Shown: positions 26,001 to 40,103, counted from the first letter of the stretch. The stretch: 64,000 nucleotides of DNA from Aphidius gifuensis (GCF_014905175.1 NC_057790.1:22780469-22844468), one strand, 5' to 3'. Notes: a model not told the origin generated them from the letters alone. A program made the numbers and translations.

Positions 26001-28154
26001 ATATCTATTTATTTATTTAAATTTTAATATTAAATAGAATGCTTATACGCTGAGCTTTTATATTTTTTAAATATTTTAATTGTTAACCAAATAAACGGTT
26101 GATGTATATGATAACTGTTAATTGCATATGTATAATTGTTGTTATTCTAATAAAGCATTATGTGTTTAATGCCAAGCCACAAAGAGAAAAGCTCATTATC
26201 TAGTGGCTTTGGAAAATGACCCACAATGCCACAATAGGAAAAGCTCGTATGATTTTGTAAAACATAAATAACAATAAAATATTACAAGCATCAATCAATA
26301 ATTAAAATAAATAATTAATAATAATAATAATTTATTTTTAATGTATTATATTATCTATGAAAAAAAAAAAAAAAAGGATGAATTATTTTAAGGAGAGGTT
26401 TCTTTTTTTTTTTTCTTGTTAAATAACTTTTATAGTTGTAAATTAACAAATGAGATTATTTCGTTGAACATTAGTTATTATTATTCAAGCATATCGAGTG
26501 AAACAATTTTGCCTGAGGACATGGTGTTGAAACTTGAAATCAAGTTACTTCTTGAATCGGTACTTGGCAAGCTGCGCGCTTCTTCCTCTGTATAAAAGTG
26601 ACTTTAAACTTACTATTACATAGAGCATATACTTATGTTATATATATATAAATACATATATGAGTAATATGTATTGAGCTAGGCGTGTATATTCCAACTA
26701 TTGCGTCAATTTTGTCCTCCAATTTACATGATAGGGAGTTGGTAACGGTAGCGCGCAAGAGCTCAATTTGTCTATACATAGTGAAGAGAATGAGGATGTT
26801 GTGGTTGGGGATGCAAAGCAGCATCAAGGTAAATTTGAAAGGTGGGATTTATTATAAGTACTAGAAGTAGCATAAGATATATACAATGATATTAAATATA
26901 TATAATATATGTAATCATAAGAAATAAATATATATAAAAATGAAAAAAAAATAAAATAATAAAGCTGGAAATATTTAAACACGTATTACAAAAATTCCGG
27001 AAGTAGTTGTTAAATCGTTTAACACGATAAATCGATCAAACCGCTGTCCTCTATAATTATTATATAAATCAATCTATATACACTTATACATGTAGACAGG
27101 TGTGTGAGTGGGTTGGCAATGTTGGCATTATTCTATGGTATACCTCAAATCACCCATAGTAAAATGAATTAAATTATATTATAATAACCAAGTGATTATT
27201 TTATAAATGAATATCTGCACATAACATCCATAATAATTTGCTGAAAATTTACTTTTTGTTTAGTTGAAAACTAATATTATTTTCATTGATAATAATAATA
27301 ATATTAATAGTATTATTTAATTAAATATAAAATTTAATTTATTTTAAACTGAATATAATTTGTAATTTAATTAATTTATAATTTATTGATAATATTAAAT
27401 AATTAAGTAAATTTATATTTTAAAAAATTAAATTTTCAAGTATTTTGAATTATTTATAGATTAGAAAAAAAAATAATTTATTGATTAATTTATTTTATAA
27501 ATTATAAAATATTAGAGTTTCAATTTTTATACACCATTTACTTTATATTGTTTATGAAAATATATAATATTAGTATATTACATAGTTGAAGTAAAACTTT
27601 GCTTTTTATCAAACTTCTCTATCAATCGTCTTGTTAGGTTTCACACTGTCGGTTTCATGTAGCATACCGTAAACTTACCACCCGCACTTTAGATAGCTAT
27701 AAACTTTGCAATGGATTTTCTCTTCTTAAACTATTATATTTTTTTTTATTTTTATTATTATATCTTTTTGTTTTTCTCCTTCTTTTGTATTCCAATTTCT
27801 TCTTCTTTAAACTGACAGATTGGAAGCATCACAGTAAAACAGAAAACGATTATATTCAAAAATTCTTACAGCTATGTTGGGCTTCTTTCAATATTATTAT
27901 ACTCTCGTCCTTTCTGTTTTATTCAAGCAAATTGATTCTTTGAAATTCACGACTCTTGATGGAATTTATAGAGGTCATTTGTGTCATGATTGTGAAACGA
28001 GTATCTTCTTGCGTATGCATTTATTCAATAGTATACTCTTTGAGGGTATTTGATATGCTCAAAATTATTAAAATAGTGTGATTGAAGTATAAATTATATT
28101 GCCAGAATGGCTTTTGCTTTTAAAGGGGTGGGTGTAATGCATAATTGTTTTTAT

Positions 28155-28176
28155 TATATATATATATATATATATA
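28155..28176. repeat. TA dinucleotide microsatellite
   Basis: About eleven TA units, inside the low-complexity part of an open frame that starts at an ATG at 28107. The repeat argues against that frame being a conserved gene. Confidence 0.85.
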
Positions 28177-30698
28177 CTATAGTTGTTGTAGTGAATCAAG
28201 AGAGCGCCCTAATAAAGCTTTATATATACGTGCGATGTTTAAAAAGCAACGAGAAAGAAAAAAGGAGAGGTAGGTTATTCATACAAAAGCAAATAGAGAA
28301 TGATCGCGCGGACCATCTGCTGCGGAAATACAGAACGATGAGTGGCTTCGTTCGCCACACCAGAAGGGTCATAAAAAAAAAATAGTAAACAAAGAAAATT
28401 GTAAACATGCAAAAGAAAAAAAGCATTATATCATAATGGGAAATAAAATCAGTGAGACCCTTGGTTGATTTTTAATTGTATAAAAACACCATAATAATTT
28501 GGGGAAAAAATAAAAATAAAATTTGAAAACAAATCTGTAGTTTAGCAGTGGTGATATAAATCGCACTCTTTCGCAGCTTGCATATGTGTTTTAAGTAGAT
28601 AACTATAAATCACAATGAAAAATTATTCAACAATAATTATTAAATTTGAAAACTTTTTGAAGCTTTTTTTTTTTTAACCAAGAACAATTTTAAAAATTAT
28701 TTATTTGATTTTTTCTTTTTTTTCATTTTTATTATACCCATTTATGTGTACCCAAGTAAATAGTATATTTTTTTTCTACTTTTATGTATTGCCTTGGGGT
28801 TTATATTGCGTTGGTAAAAAGGGGATGAAAATATGACGTATGAAAATGCCTTACAGAAGATGTGTCTACGGGGCAAAAAGAATGGTCGGTATAAGAGTAC
28901 TGTATGGTAAAATAAAATAAAAAAAAAATATATGTATAAGAAATGGATCAAGTCACTGGGGACGTGATTTTGAAAAAAATGCTTCGAAAAATATATGATC
29001 TTTTTTTCCAATGCAAAAGAAATAGTGATATAGACAAAAGAAATATAAAAACATGTCAAAAAAAAAAAATGATAAAAATTGAAAAAACATAAACAAATGT
29101 TCAAAACATTTTCTTCATTTGTTATTATTATTATTTAAATTATTTACTGTCAGAAATTTCATGTCCCTGTAATATCGATTTACTGGGAGAATAATAAAAT
29201 ACATATAAAGAAAATAGAATGATATAAAATATGAATAAATGTCATAGTCACATTCGTTATGCTTTTCATATTTTGCAGACTCGGCTGCTCGTGTAAATTT
29301 GCCCTTAAACAAAACGACACATTCAGCTGATGAATATATCTATGAAATTTTATATATATGTATAATATATGTAATACCATGAGACATGTCTCACCAACTC
29401 AAGCAGCACATGATCAGTGCAATAATAAATCAGTATTCAATCAGTGAATCGTGATTTGTATCTTGAAAATGATATCCACCATATCTGCACTTGCAATATA
29501 CATAATTTACATTTAAACAATATTTAAAATACATAATTATAACTTTATTTTTTTTTTCAATTTAATTTAGCAATATGTAAAATATATATTTAAAAATCAA
29601 GTAGTTATTCCACGCAATACTCAGAAATTAAAAAAAATAATATTTCTCATCGTTTGAATTTTTATATATAAATAAAGTATAAATATGCTCACCAATTCTC
29701 ATAAAATTACTTGACTTATTAATTAATTAAACTACATGATTTATTCATACATAAAAAAAAAAGTAATTATACAATCTCACTATAATTAATAAATTAATGA
29801 GTTATTAATATTATACGTCGAGAAATTATAATTTTTTTTTTCTCTTTTCACTTATATATATTTCAATTTATTTATTGATTTAAATTATAATTTATTTAAT
29901 TTATTTAAAATACATTAAGAAAAATAAAAATGTAAATGCATTATAAAAGTATAGTCAATATTTCATTGTTATTTTTATATTTAAATTCATCTTGGGAATA
30001 ATAGTTTTTCAATGAGGAAATGACAAAAGAGTCAGTCAATCAAATAGTTTGTAGAAAAAAAAAATAGGAAGTAATCAAAATGCACAAGACATAGTACATA
30101 AATATATATAGACATGTCTATGAAGTGGTAGGATTGGTGATGGTGATGATGTTTTAGTCAAAGGTAGTCAGAAGTAGCACGATTCGTGCAACTTCCGCCA
30201 CGCACAAGTATACGACGGATATACAGCCGCCGTCTGGAACTTGTGCTTTTACAAATTAAGACAAAAAATAATTTTAAAAAAAGCACACATACTCATACGT
30301 GTGTACATCTATGACTTTTTACATACACTTTTTAATTACAATAATTAAAATTCAACAAACAACAAAATCCATACTGATATACATATGCGTGCACTGCACA
30401 AAACCTACCTCAACAATATATTTATTATTCTAAAAGCCATAATGCATCTTCCCACACACTGAGGAACTTATTATTCCTAAAGTCAGCCACAAGTACTGCA
30501 GATAAAATAAAGAAAAAAAAGGGTGGCTATGAAAAAAAAATTACCCAGCAAATAAAAGGTACGAATTTAACAGTGAATCGCAGGATGTGAGCACAACGTG
30601 TGAGAACTACTTGCGGGGCCGGAAAAAAAATGACGAGTCGTTAATGACCCCACCTCCCTTAAGATAGAGGAAACAAAAGAATTAATTTTTTCTTTTTT

Positions 30699-30717
30699 CT
30701 TCTTCTTCTTCTTCTTC
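30699..30717. repeat. CTT trinucleotide microsatellite
   Basis: Six CTT units preceded by a T-rich stretch. It forms a pyrimidine tract but has no AG close behind it that would make a strong 3' splice site. Confidence 0.8.
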
Positions 30718-33046
30718 AATAAAACATACAGAGTATATATTTAAAATTAATAATTTTCTTTATTATTTTATTTTTAATTTAATTGAATTTTTAATTTAGC
30801 AAAATGTAAAATATATATTACATTAACTTATTGAAATTTAATTTTGTTGATGAAATAATAGTCAAGATATATAAGATAAAATTGTACAAAAAATAAAAGT
30901 ATCTGTGGTTGAGAAGAAAATGATAAAGAAAATGTAACAATGAAAAAGTTGGAGAAAAAAAGAAAATAAGTTTAAATGAAAAAGCACAGAATGAAAACCC
31001 ATTTACCACCCTAAAGCACATTCACTGGGCGTCCTTGCTTTTTTTTTTTTTTTTTTTTAAACGCAAATAGTAGAGTGTATATATATAAATAGATAAAATG
31101 AAAAAATAAAAAGAAAAGTGGATCATCCATCTTTCTCAAGTCAAGTGGTGATCCTCTTTTTGCACTGACTCTTTTTTTTTTTGTTTTTTTTTTTTAATAT
31201 TTTCATTATTATTATTATTACAATTTTATAAGTTTTTTTTATTTATCTGGCTCATGCACCTCCTGCTGTGTTGTCGCAGTGCTTAAAGTAGATACAAACA
31301 AGAACCTGTATGACAAAAAAAAAAAAAAGTAAAAAAATACATAGAGCTAAAGAGGCGAGTGAAGCATCATACGGGCCAAGCTTGCACGACTACACTGAGC
31401 AAAAGGATCTTATTTTTTCCTACATGGATTTAAACTTTTTTTAAAAAATATATATATCGTATTTTTATTAAATCGTATCACTTGGGATTTAAAAATTCTT
31501 TGATAAAAACATGTTTAAAAAAATAATAATAATTCCATTCAATTTTATTCAATTAAAAATTGAAAAATAACAACTTGAAATTGAACTGCTGTATATTTTT
31601 TTATTATAATTCATTTTATTCAAATATTTCAACATAAATTCAATTGACCATCAAACATTTTTCTTCACTCACTTTTATCTCTAATTAGTTGAATATACAT
31701 TATGCAGGATCATTAAAAAAAGTAAATTGTCAATTGAAATGTATAAATGTATACAAAGGTCGATTGAACTTGGCTTTTAATATTTACGATAGTTTAAAAA
31801 TTCTCTATGTATTTTTTCTTCAATCATTTATAAACTCAATGGACAATTTTTCGAATAGTATAAACAATTTTCTGTCTCGTATTTATTCTGCTATTTTGCT
31901 ATTTCATTTTATCCAAGGGTCTTGAGGACTTTCAAAGGTTAATGGAACTTGAATCCTTATTTATTCTATACTATTACCACATCACCAACTTAAAGTACAT
32001 ATATATATTTTCTTCCTCATTTATTTTTTTTTCTATTTCAATCGGATTATAAATAATTAAAAATAAATAGAAACAATAATGTGAAAAATATAGTTTTTTT
32101 TTTTTCTAATTATCATCACTCTTTTTTATTCTTTCTTTTTGTTTGTTTGTTTTGTATTTTTTAAGGTTTTTTTTTTCTTTTTTCACTACACTTCCATTAT
32201 CATTGGCCTATTTTTTTTTTTTTTTTTTTTTTGAAATGATTTTTATTTTCTTCTTTTTACTTACTTATTACTATTTTTTTATGATTATTTATTTTATTAT
32301 TATTCCGTTTCAATACCCTCGTGTGAGATTAGCAATATCGAAGTGTAGACACAAAGACATATCAACACACACCCACACACAATGGTAAAACCGAGAGACT
32401 ATATAAATGACAAAGTCAGTTGAAAGGGAATTGAAATCAAGGCTTAGTGTTCTCTCACCACTATTTGAAATAGTAAAAGACAATTTCAAAGGAAACAAAA
32501 ATATATAAGTATATAAAGATCATGATCGTTAGTGTTGGTATTATCTTCAACAATGTGAATTTAAAATTATCATGGTGAGAATAAATTTCGCAGTATCAAA
32601 TTCAATTGATTGAATATATTAAAATTTAAAAATCAATATAAACAAAATTCAAAATTGCCATAAAGCTTTGAATTATTTTCAAGTATAATACAGAAAAATA
32701 AACGAAAAAAAATTTATAAAGATCAATGCTCCAAATGCTTTAAATTGCTAGTTAAGTAACCTGGAAGGATTTTAGTTTTATTTTTCAATCAATCTTTGTA
32801 TAAACTTTGTAAAGTCATTGATTGATTCTCCACTGGTCAAAGCTTTTACCTTTAAACTAAATTCACCTGCAAAATAAATAAATAGAAAATAAAAAATAAA
32901 CAAATGAAAAATCGAAATAAAACCGGAAGAATAGACAGCAAAACCAGGTTAATACTGAAAATAATAAAATAAAATGTCAATAAAATAAAAATATAAAAAA
33001 TGAGTAGTTGAAAATATGGTATATATTTTTTTGAAGAATATATTGA

Positions 33047-33116
33047 GAGCCGTTGGTGGTTAAACTCGGCGTCTGTTGGTTTAATCTTCACGCGGCAGTT
33101 GCTGGCATCTCGCCAG
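33047..33116 (+). other. Candidate 5' exon (probably 5' UTR) with consensus donor
   Basis: A sharply bounded patch of roughly 50% G+C ends at GCCAG|GTGAGTCC, one of the best 5' splice sites in the window (donor at 33117). The frames I read contain no in-frame ATG leading into the donor: one opens only after a TGA near 33043, and the fully open frame lacks a Met. A non-coding leader is therefore more likely than coding sequence. A TATATAT at 33020-33026 lies about 25-30 bases before the patch and could be a TATA element, but such strings are common here. The left edge is approximate. The next plausible 3' splice site is at 34235, which would give a 1,119-base intron leading to the candidate signal-peptide exon. 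Confidence 0.35.
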
Positions 33117-34235
33117 GTGAGTCCTCGACTTTATATCTCCACCCTATTTTTATTTATTTATTTTTTTTCACCCTCTTCCTTTATTCACTGTACCATTATA
33201 TTCCGTCTGACCAAATTGAAAATCATTTTTAAACCACAATTTCCAAATATTTTTAACCACAATATAAAATGAATATAAAAATCATATAAAAATCATACAA
33301 TAACAATTTCATGTAAATTTTAATTTTCATTATTAAAATATAAATATTTATTTTTATTTTATATTATTTTAATTTGTATGTATTTCGTCGAGATTAAAAT
33401 ATTCATGTAATTTTATTAAACTGTGTTGAATTTTTAATTTTTTAATATTTATTTTACTTTGTAATGCCATTTTTTTTTTTCCATTAAAATATTAATTTGA
33501 ATATTAGTATTAAAAATGGAATTAATTAGTCATCATCTAGCAAATATTTACGATCAAATATTCATTTTACAATAACATATTTATTTATTATCATTTACAT
33601 TTTCCTCTATTAAATGAGTTTAAATGGATTTTAATGAAAAATTATAAAATAATTACCATTTACTCTATGTATTTATAGAGAAAAAAAAATGTATTAATCT
33701 GATACATAAAGTACATAGTCGTAAAAAAAGTATCAGAAGTGAAAATCCGTCTAGCTGTTTTCATTATTTTTATATTTAAGAGCAAAGTGTCTTTTACAAA
33801 ACAATAACATTTTCAAGAATACGCATGTACCAATTTAATATTCAAACAACTGGATTAAGTTTAGTATTACCTATAAAATCCATGCCAAAAAAAAAAAAAT
33901 TTATATACAGTCCTCGAAAATAATATTCATGTTTCACATTAAAATGAAACAATCAAACTTTGGATATTAACAAAAATGTTATATTTTGAATTTGTAAATA
34001 CATAAAAATAAATTTTAAAAAGTAATTTAAAAGTTAAAAACAGTGTAATGACAAGTTGTAAAATTAAATTGAAACAATATCTTATAAATATTTCAAACGA
34101 ACAGTGTAGCAACAAAAAAACAACAACAAAAAATTAAACATTGAAAAGGGTTGAAGATATATAAAGACGAAAAAGAACCTGAAGTTATACACCGTTGGTA
34201 GAAATAAAAAATGGGAGAATGTTTTTTATTCACAG
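33117..34235 (+). other. Candidate intron in the 5' part of the nephrin-like gene
   Basis: Bounded by GTGAGT on the left and TTTTTTATTCACAG on the right if the two flanking candidate exons are real. The interior is AT-rich with no open frame worth calling. Confidence 0.3.
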
Positions 34236-34334
34236 GGTGAATCTTTTTGATGGAATGCCTGGGGGCGTTTGTCGTCTATATTCTTAGTCTCATCGTTCGA
34301 CTATCCTGTCGACCCCCATCAAGCTTACTTGTCA
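34236..34334 (+). CDS. Candidate start exon encoding a signal peptide
   Basis: After a good 3' splice site (TTTTTTATTCACAG, ending at 34235) there are 14 bases and then an ATG at 34250. It opens 28 codons, followed by one extra base (34334) before a possible donor, CA|GTATAT. The peptide begins MECLG, has an uncharged hydrophobic core AFVVYILSLIV at residues 6-16, then RLSCRPP, which looks like a secretory signal. The exon ends in phase 1, exactly what the first Ig exon at 49932 needs; the join makes a Ser codon (A+GC) before EVSQQ. Local G+C is near half, like the Ig exons. Weak points: the donor is only moderate, the Kozak context is poor (T at -3), and a second phase-1 donor exists at 34344. 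The alternative is a chance frame in a G+C-rich intronic island. Confidence 0.33.
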
Positions 34335-37069
34335 GTATATACAGTACCACAATACATACAGTAAAAAAAATTGTTGGATGACCTCAACGTCGTCAGTTGC
34401 CTTCCGTTTGCTTTGTCGCTTTAAGCCATACATGGTAGTCTTAAGAATTACCAAGAGACAAGGAAGGTAAATCGAAACAGAGGTCACACAGGTCACCGGC
34501 CTGTCGCTTATTATCGAACAAAGCTCAGACGAGCTTGAAAAGTATTATAAAAAAAAAATAAAAAAATTGGCGATATATATAGAATAAAGGAAAAGAATAT
34601 AAAGAAAATTGCAAAAAAAAAAAAAAAAACAATATATATATATAAGTATAAATAATAAAAAAATAATATACAACGAAAAGAGAAAAAAAAAAAAAAAGAT
34701 GAAGGGAAGTAAAATAGAAGACAAAGTAAAAAATGAAAAATATATGCATAAAGCAAAAAAAGCATAAATGGGTATGTTGGTTACCAGACAAGTTGTTTGT
34801 GTGTTGAAAACAAGAAAAACAAAAAATCATTACAGTGATATGCTATGATAATAAATAAAAAAAAATAATAATAAAAAACAAAACTGAGAAACTAAAATTG
34901 CAAAGGTGAAAATGAAAGATAAAAAAGCCAAAAGACCATGTCCTTTTACTTTATATTTTTTTATTTTATTTTTTCAGATTTTTCTGTGATTTTCCACGTT
35001 TTACCCCTATTATAATTCTGTCGGTGGTTTTTACTTTTTTTTATTTATGCCTCTGGGCATATTCGCCGTGTATTATAACATGTCCACATCACTCACACAA
35101 CAAACTCAAGACATTTTGATATAAGAAACTACTGACTACACTCAAAATATATATATAAATATTTTTTTTATATGTGTAGATGTTTCTCTTTTACCCTGAA
35201 AAACCCATGAAAATATATACGTTTTTATATATATATATATATTGTACGAGCTTTTATAAACTTGCTCAACTATACATCTGCAGATTTTCATATATATACT
35301 TATAAGTATACTTGTTATATTTATATTAAACCTTAGCAATATTGGATTTTTCCGGCTTGAATAGAGTCACAAATATTATGATACAATAGCAAATCTTGTT
35401 TATACATAAAAACCAGCTTTATGTGGTTATTGAATTGAATAATATAATAATGTTATTATTTCTTTGAATTTTTTTTTTTTTTTTTATACATTCAATTTTA
35501 CTCCTTTTTTTTTATTTTAATTATTATTCATTAATTTAAAAGTTTATAATTTTATTTTCTATATTAAATGTATTTTTTAATTTGATTTTAATCTTCAAGT
35601 ATTTTGACGTAAAAAAAAAACTTGAAATTACTTTTTAATTATTTAATTTTTTATACATGTTTATAAAAAATTTAGTAGAGGGTTAAAAAGTCTTTTTTAT
35701 AGTAGTTTTTTATTATTATATAATTTACAATGTGTTTGCTTTGTAAAAGATAAAATATCGTTTTAATAAAGTATTTTTTTACTTGTTTTATATGAAGAGT
35801 AAGATTTTTCGTATATATTTTGCAAATATTATGAAATAAAAATTAGATTCACATGTTAAACAAGTGTTTTAAATTATTAAAAACTGTAGTTACGCGAAAT
35901 TTAACGTTATTATATCTTGTCGTATATATCTAAAGTCATATGATTGGATTTTAAAATAAATCATAAAAAATATGTCATGGCAAGGTTAAATTGTTGGTGG
36001 TAAATTATTACTGCAGGGTTTTCCTGTCTACTTTTGCCTGTATTTATACATAAACTCATGAACAAATATATACATGTGAAATTTGAACTGAATATTTATT
36101 CATGTATGTATGCCCAAAGCGAGTAAATTTTTGTTTCCCATTCTGTTTGCATCGTTGCGACACCTATCTCTTTTTTTTAAATTTTTTTCGGGTTCATCTC
36201 TTGCGCGATATAGCTCAAAACTGTCCACCCTTGATATTACTGATGCACATTCAGGCAACCAGAAAATATACCAGATGATTATCCTACATTTATATTGGTA
36301 TAACGGATACAATATATATAAATTTTACATTGAGAGGAAATTCATCGTAAATTTTATTATTAATTTAACGTACATTTTGAAAATTCTTTTGACAATATGT
36401 ACTTGTTTAAATGTTAATTATCCTATGCATCAATTATTTAGTTAAATGTATGTTTCATTCAATTCAAAATGTTTTATTAACTTTTACAACTAAATTTTGA
36501 AATACGTTCTTCTTTTTAATTTAAAATAATAAAATTTTAATAAATATTATATCATCTTTTTTTTTCATAACATTTATATTTTTAATTTGCAATCTATTTC
36601 GTCTGTGCTATTTGCAATAATAAACTAAAATAAATTTGATTTATTTTCATGAATTTCACCTGCCACACTCGAATTGAAATTTTCAATATATTACATTCCA
36701 TATAAATGGATATAAAGAATATGATTCATAGTGATTATTTCACTGTTAATCATAAAAATTCCAACATAAATTTTCCATAATAAATCATCAAAGAATTTTT
36801 TGGATTTTTATATATCATATTGAAAATACAGGTGTATGACTTGATTGAAAAATAAATTCCCCAGTTTTTCCCTTCAACTATAAATAAAAAATATAATGAT
36901 AATAAATAGGATTAGGGGACATGGAATTTTTAATTATCGTCGAAAAAAAAAAAAGAAACAAAATTGATGAGCGACAGAGGCTAAAACAAGAATATTAAGA
37001 AATATATAAAAAATAAAATTATGTATTTATGAAATAAGGAAAGGAAAGGAAAAAAAAAAATTTATATTT

Positions 37070-37168
37070 CGTCTTACGAGTCGTTCCGGTCGTCTTACGT
37101 AGATGAGTCGCCGGATAAAATTTATAAAAGGGGAGTGCGAATAAGAAACGCCCGTGGGAGAATCCCAC
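37070..37168 (+). promoter_or_regulatory. Promoter-like cluster: repeated 9-mer, TATAAAAG, hairpin
   Basis: CGTCTTACG occurs at 37070-37078 and again at 37091-37099, and GAGTCG follows at 37078-37083 and 37105-37110. A consensus TATA octamer TATAAAAG lies at 37123-37130. About 24-30 bases further is a perfect hairpin, GTGGGA-gaa-TCCCAC (37154-37168), where a transcription start would be expected. I see no initiator motif and no clear downstream donor, so this is a suggestive arrangement only. It lies about 12.8 kb before the first Ig exon. Confidence 0.25.
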
Positions 37169-39622
37169 ACGAGGCAACACACCGTAACAGACTATTTCTA
37201 TATTCAAGTCTTATACCCCACCGCAAAACTATAACACCATATACATATATATATATTTATGTGTATACATAAGATAACTGACTGACTTGTTCGTCTTTAT
37301 ATATGTCGTCCCTTCAAGTTACACTTGAAATTATTATGATATTATTTTTTTTTTTATTTGTTTATTTTATATTATGTTTTTTTTTTATTCTTGCTACTTT
37401 CTACCTTCTTGCATCTTTCTACACTTGAAATGTAACAACATAAAACACGCTTTTACTGATGGACAAATAGGGTGATAGAAGCTAAGAAAAATATAGCGTG
37501 AATAAGAGTGTAATAAAGGTAAAAAAAAAAAAAATAAAGTATATGTTGAGCAAGAAAATTCTTGAAGGAAAAGTATATCACATAGCTTCATGTCATTCAT
37601 GTTATATATATTAAAAAAAATATAAAAATAAATAGTAAAGATATAAATTTTTGGGCTCTTATCACTATTAAGCTTACCTTAATTTTTTTACTTTATTTAC
37701 TTTTTTACATGTGATATATTGATTTACACAAGTTTTTTCTTTCCTCAAAAATTAAAAAGTATAAAAAATAAATATGAAATCTAAAAAATTATATTAAAAA
37801 TCAAGTTGGATATATAATTTTTATTTTTTTTTTCTCTCGTAAATTTTTCATTACTTTATTAGTTTTTTATATATATATTTTTTCATGATACTAAAAAAAA
37901 AAATTCAAGATTTTATGTAGATGAATCTATTGAACAGAAGAAAAAGAAAATTATTATTTTTTTTTTTTCTTGTTCAATTTTCCAGATGTACTTGGATGTG
38001 TTCAATATTATATGCAAAAGAAAAATCCTATTCTTTCGAAGTTGCAATTTATATTTGATGCAATGTCTTGAGATGAGAAAATATGAAAAAGTATATATGC
38101 AGAATGAATGTTTGATGGGATATATAACCTCAACTTTTTTGTACATTTTTATTTTTATTTGAAAAACATATAAGACGGTGATATTATATATTATCATATA
38201 AAATGGATATGAGTAGAATCGATCTCAGTCGAGATCAAGTTGACCCAACGCGTTCTCAGATTACATTAGAAAATTAAATACTATATAAAAAATAAAATAT
38301 AAATAATTTCTTTGTCAAATAGAAAAATAAATAAATATCAAAGTAAGTTTTTCAATAAATAAATATATGTCAATTGCATTAAAAAAATTCAAAGAATACT
38401 TAAAAAAAAAATTTATTCGCTCATAAAAATACAGGTGCATTAATACAGAAAATCCGGATTAAAGCAAATTAAAACGTGTTCAATATAAATATATATATAT
38501 TTTTTTTTTTTCGATTCGTTATTTACGAAGAAGCTCGTTGAACATTAACGATCTCGTTAAACATCCGCAAACACGTAGACGAATATACTTGAATTTCTTT
38601 GTTCTTCTTTAATTTTTTTTTTCTTTAATTTATTTATTTTTTTCTTTTCGTTCATTCTACTTGAAACTGCTTAAACTGAAGCAAAAAGTAGAGTTAAAAA
38701 AAAAATAAATATATAAATAAATAAATAGATCTAGTCAATATATATATATATTTGAGAAAAAGACACTTTATTTGAAATTCAAGACGCGTTCGAGTGTTCT
38801 CAGCTTGGTCTTCTTTGTCTCGTTTGTGTCTTTTTTATTCAGCATTCAACTTGCAAGCTCACTTATTCTTTCACTCGCTCTGTTGGAGTCTTTTTGGTTT
38901 GGTCTGCTCAGCCAAACAAAAATCGTAGACCATCTTCAGGGGGGGTTGAATTCGCGTATTTTGAGCAACACTGCAGCCAGAGACTACGTTGTACCTCATT
39001 GCTTTTTTATATTTTCACAAACTATATATATTCTAGTATATATATATACATACCATACCTGCATTTCCGTACGATATAAAAATAAAGTAGAAATAAAAAA
39101 AAAAGCAACAACAACAAGCATGATATAGTAGAAAAAATAAATAAAATATAAAAAAAAAAAAATTACATAAAGAAACGATGAATGTTCGTGACTTTTGCCA
39201 AAGAATCATGCTATTTCGATTTTTCTGCTGACGACAGCTGTAACAGAGTAGAAAACACAAAGTAAAAATTTTTTAAAAAGTGATTCTAAATCTCATGGAT
39301 ACCCATGGCATATTGACAGTTTCAATTGATCATAGATACAATTTTTCTTTGCAATATTTTTATTTTTTTTTTTTAATATTATTTATGAAATACAAAAATT
39401 ATAATTTTTTTTTTTTCCATCTTCCATGTTTTACTTCAATACATTTTTTATATTTATAAAATTCAGCCAAACGATAGATGAAACTAAAAGTTGAAAAAAA
39501 AATTATAAATGTATTTTTGAAATAAAAAAAAATATATATATTTCAATTTTTAGCAATTTTTTTGTTAAAAACCAAAAAGAATAAAAAAAAAAAAAAATCT
39601 TTTGTCAAGTTTTAAAAACTTT

Positions 39623-39645
39623 TTATTATTATTATTATTATTATT
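39623..39645. repeat. TTA trinucleotide microsatellite
   Basis: Seven TTA units in a T-rich stretch; no coding context. Confidence 0.85.
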
Positions 39646-40083
39646 TTATTTTAGTTATTATTTATTTATTATTTTTTTTTTTTATTTACGTGAAAAGATG
39701 GAGTTTACATCTGAGTGGTAAAAAGTGTGTAAAAGCATGTACCCAAGTCAACAGCTAGTGGTAAAAAGTTTTTAATTTCAGTGGTGCACTAATGTGCACA
39801 GTGCAACCCTCAAGAGAGTCTCTCTCACTATACATTCTTTATATATATATCTCGCCATTCTAACTTGTGTATAAAGTTTCAGGAAGTCAAACCTCCACGT
39901 ATTCAAGTATAGAAGGGCAAAGTAAAAAAAAATAAAGATAAAAACAAAATAAAAAAACATGAAAAAACAGAGAAAGTCGAATGTGAAAAAGGTAAAATGA
40001 AAGAAAGGTTAAATTTAAAAACAAAACAAAAAAAAAGCTATTCCAAAGAAAAATAAAAAATAGAGAGATAAAAAAAAAACTAA

Positions 40084-40103
40084 ATATATATATATATATA
40101 TAT
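40084..40103. repeat. TA dinucleotide microsatellite
   Basis: About ten AT units between A-rich sequences; no coding context. Confidence 0.85.

Larger units (their letters stand above)
22236..33046. other. AT-rich non-coding block (probable long-intron DNA)
   Basis: No exon I can support. Notable contents: a 23-base poly-A run (22989-23011); a TATAAAAG octamer at 26591-26598 beside a G+C-rich patch; a TA repeat at 28155-28176; a G+C-richer patch at 28200-28370; a perfect 14-base palindrome at 29380-29393; islands at about 30170-30250, 30590-30660 and 31250-31400; and a CTT repeat at 30699-30717. Confidence 0.6.

Noticed and set aside
34960..35110. Exon after TTTTATTTTTTCAG with a membrane-like open frame
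   Set aside because: The open frame works only in phase 2, which no neighbouring candidate exon supplies. The residues reflect T-rich DNA.
37672..37680. Minus-strand donor AAG|GTAAGC
   Set aside because: The sequence before it on the minus strand is A-rich with no exon-like content.
38772..39128. Hydrophobic open frame resembling a signal peptide or membrane protein
   Set aside because: The apparent start is TTG, not ATG. A stop lies just upstream in frame and no 3' splice site precedes it. The hydrophobicity comes from T-rich sequence.
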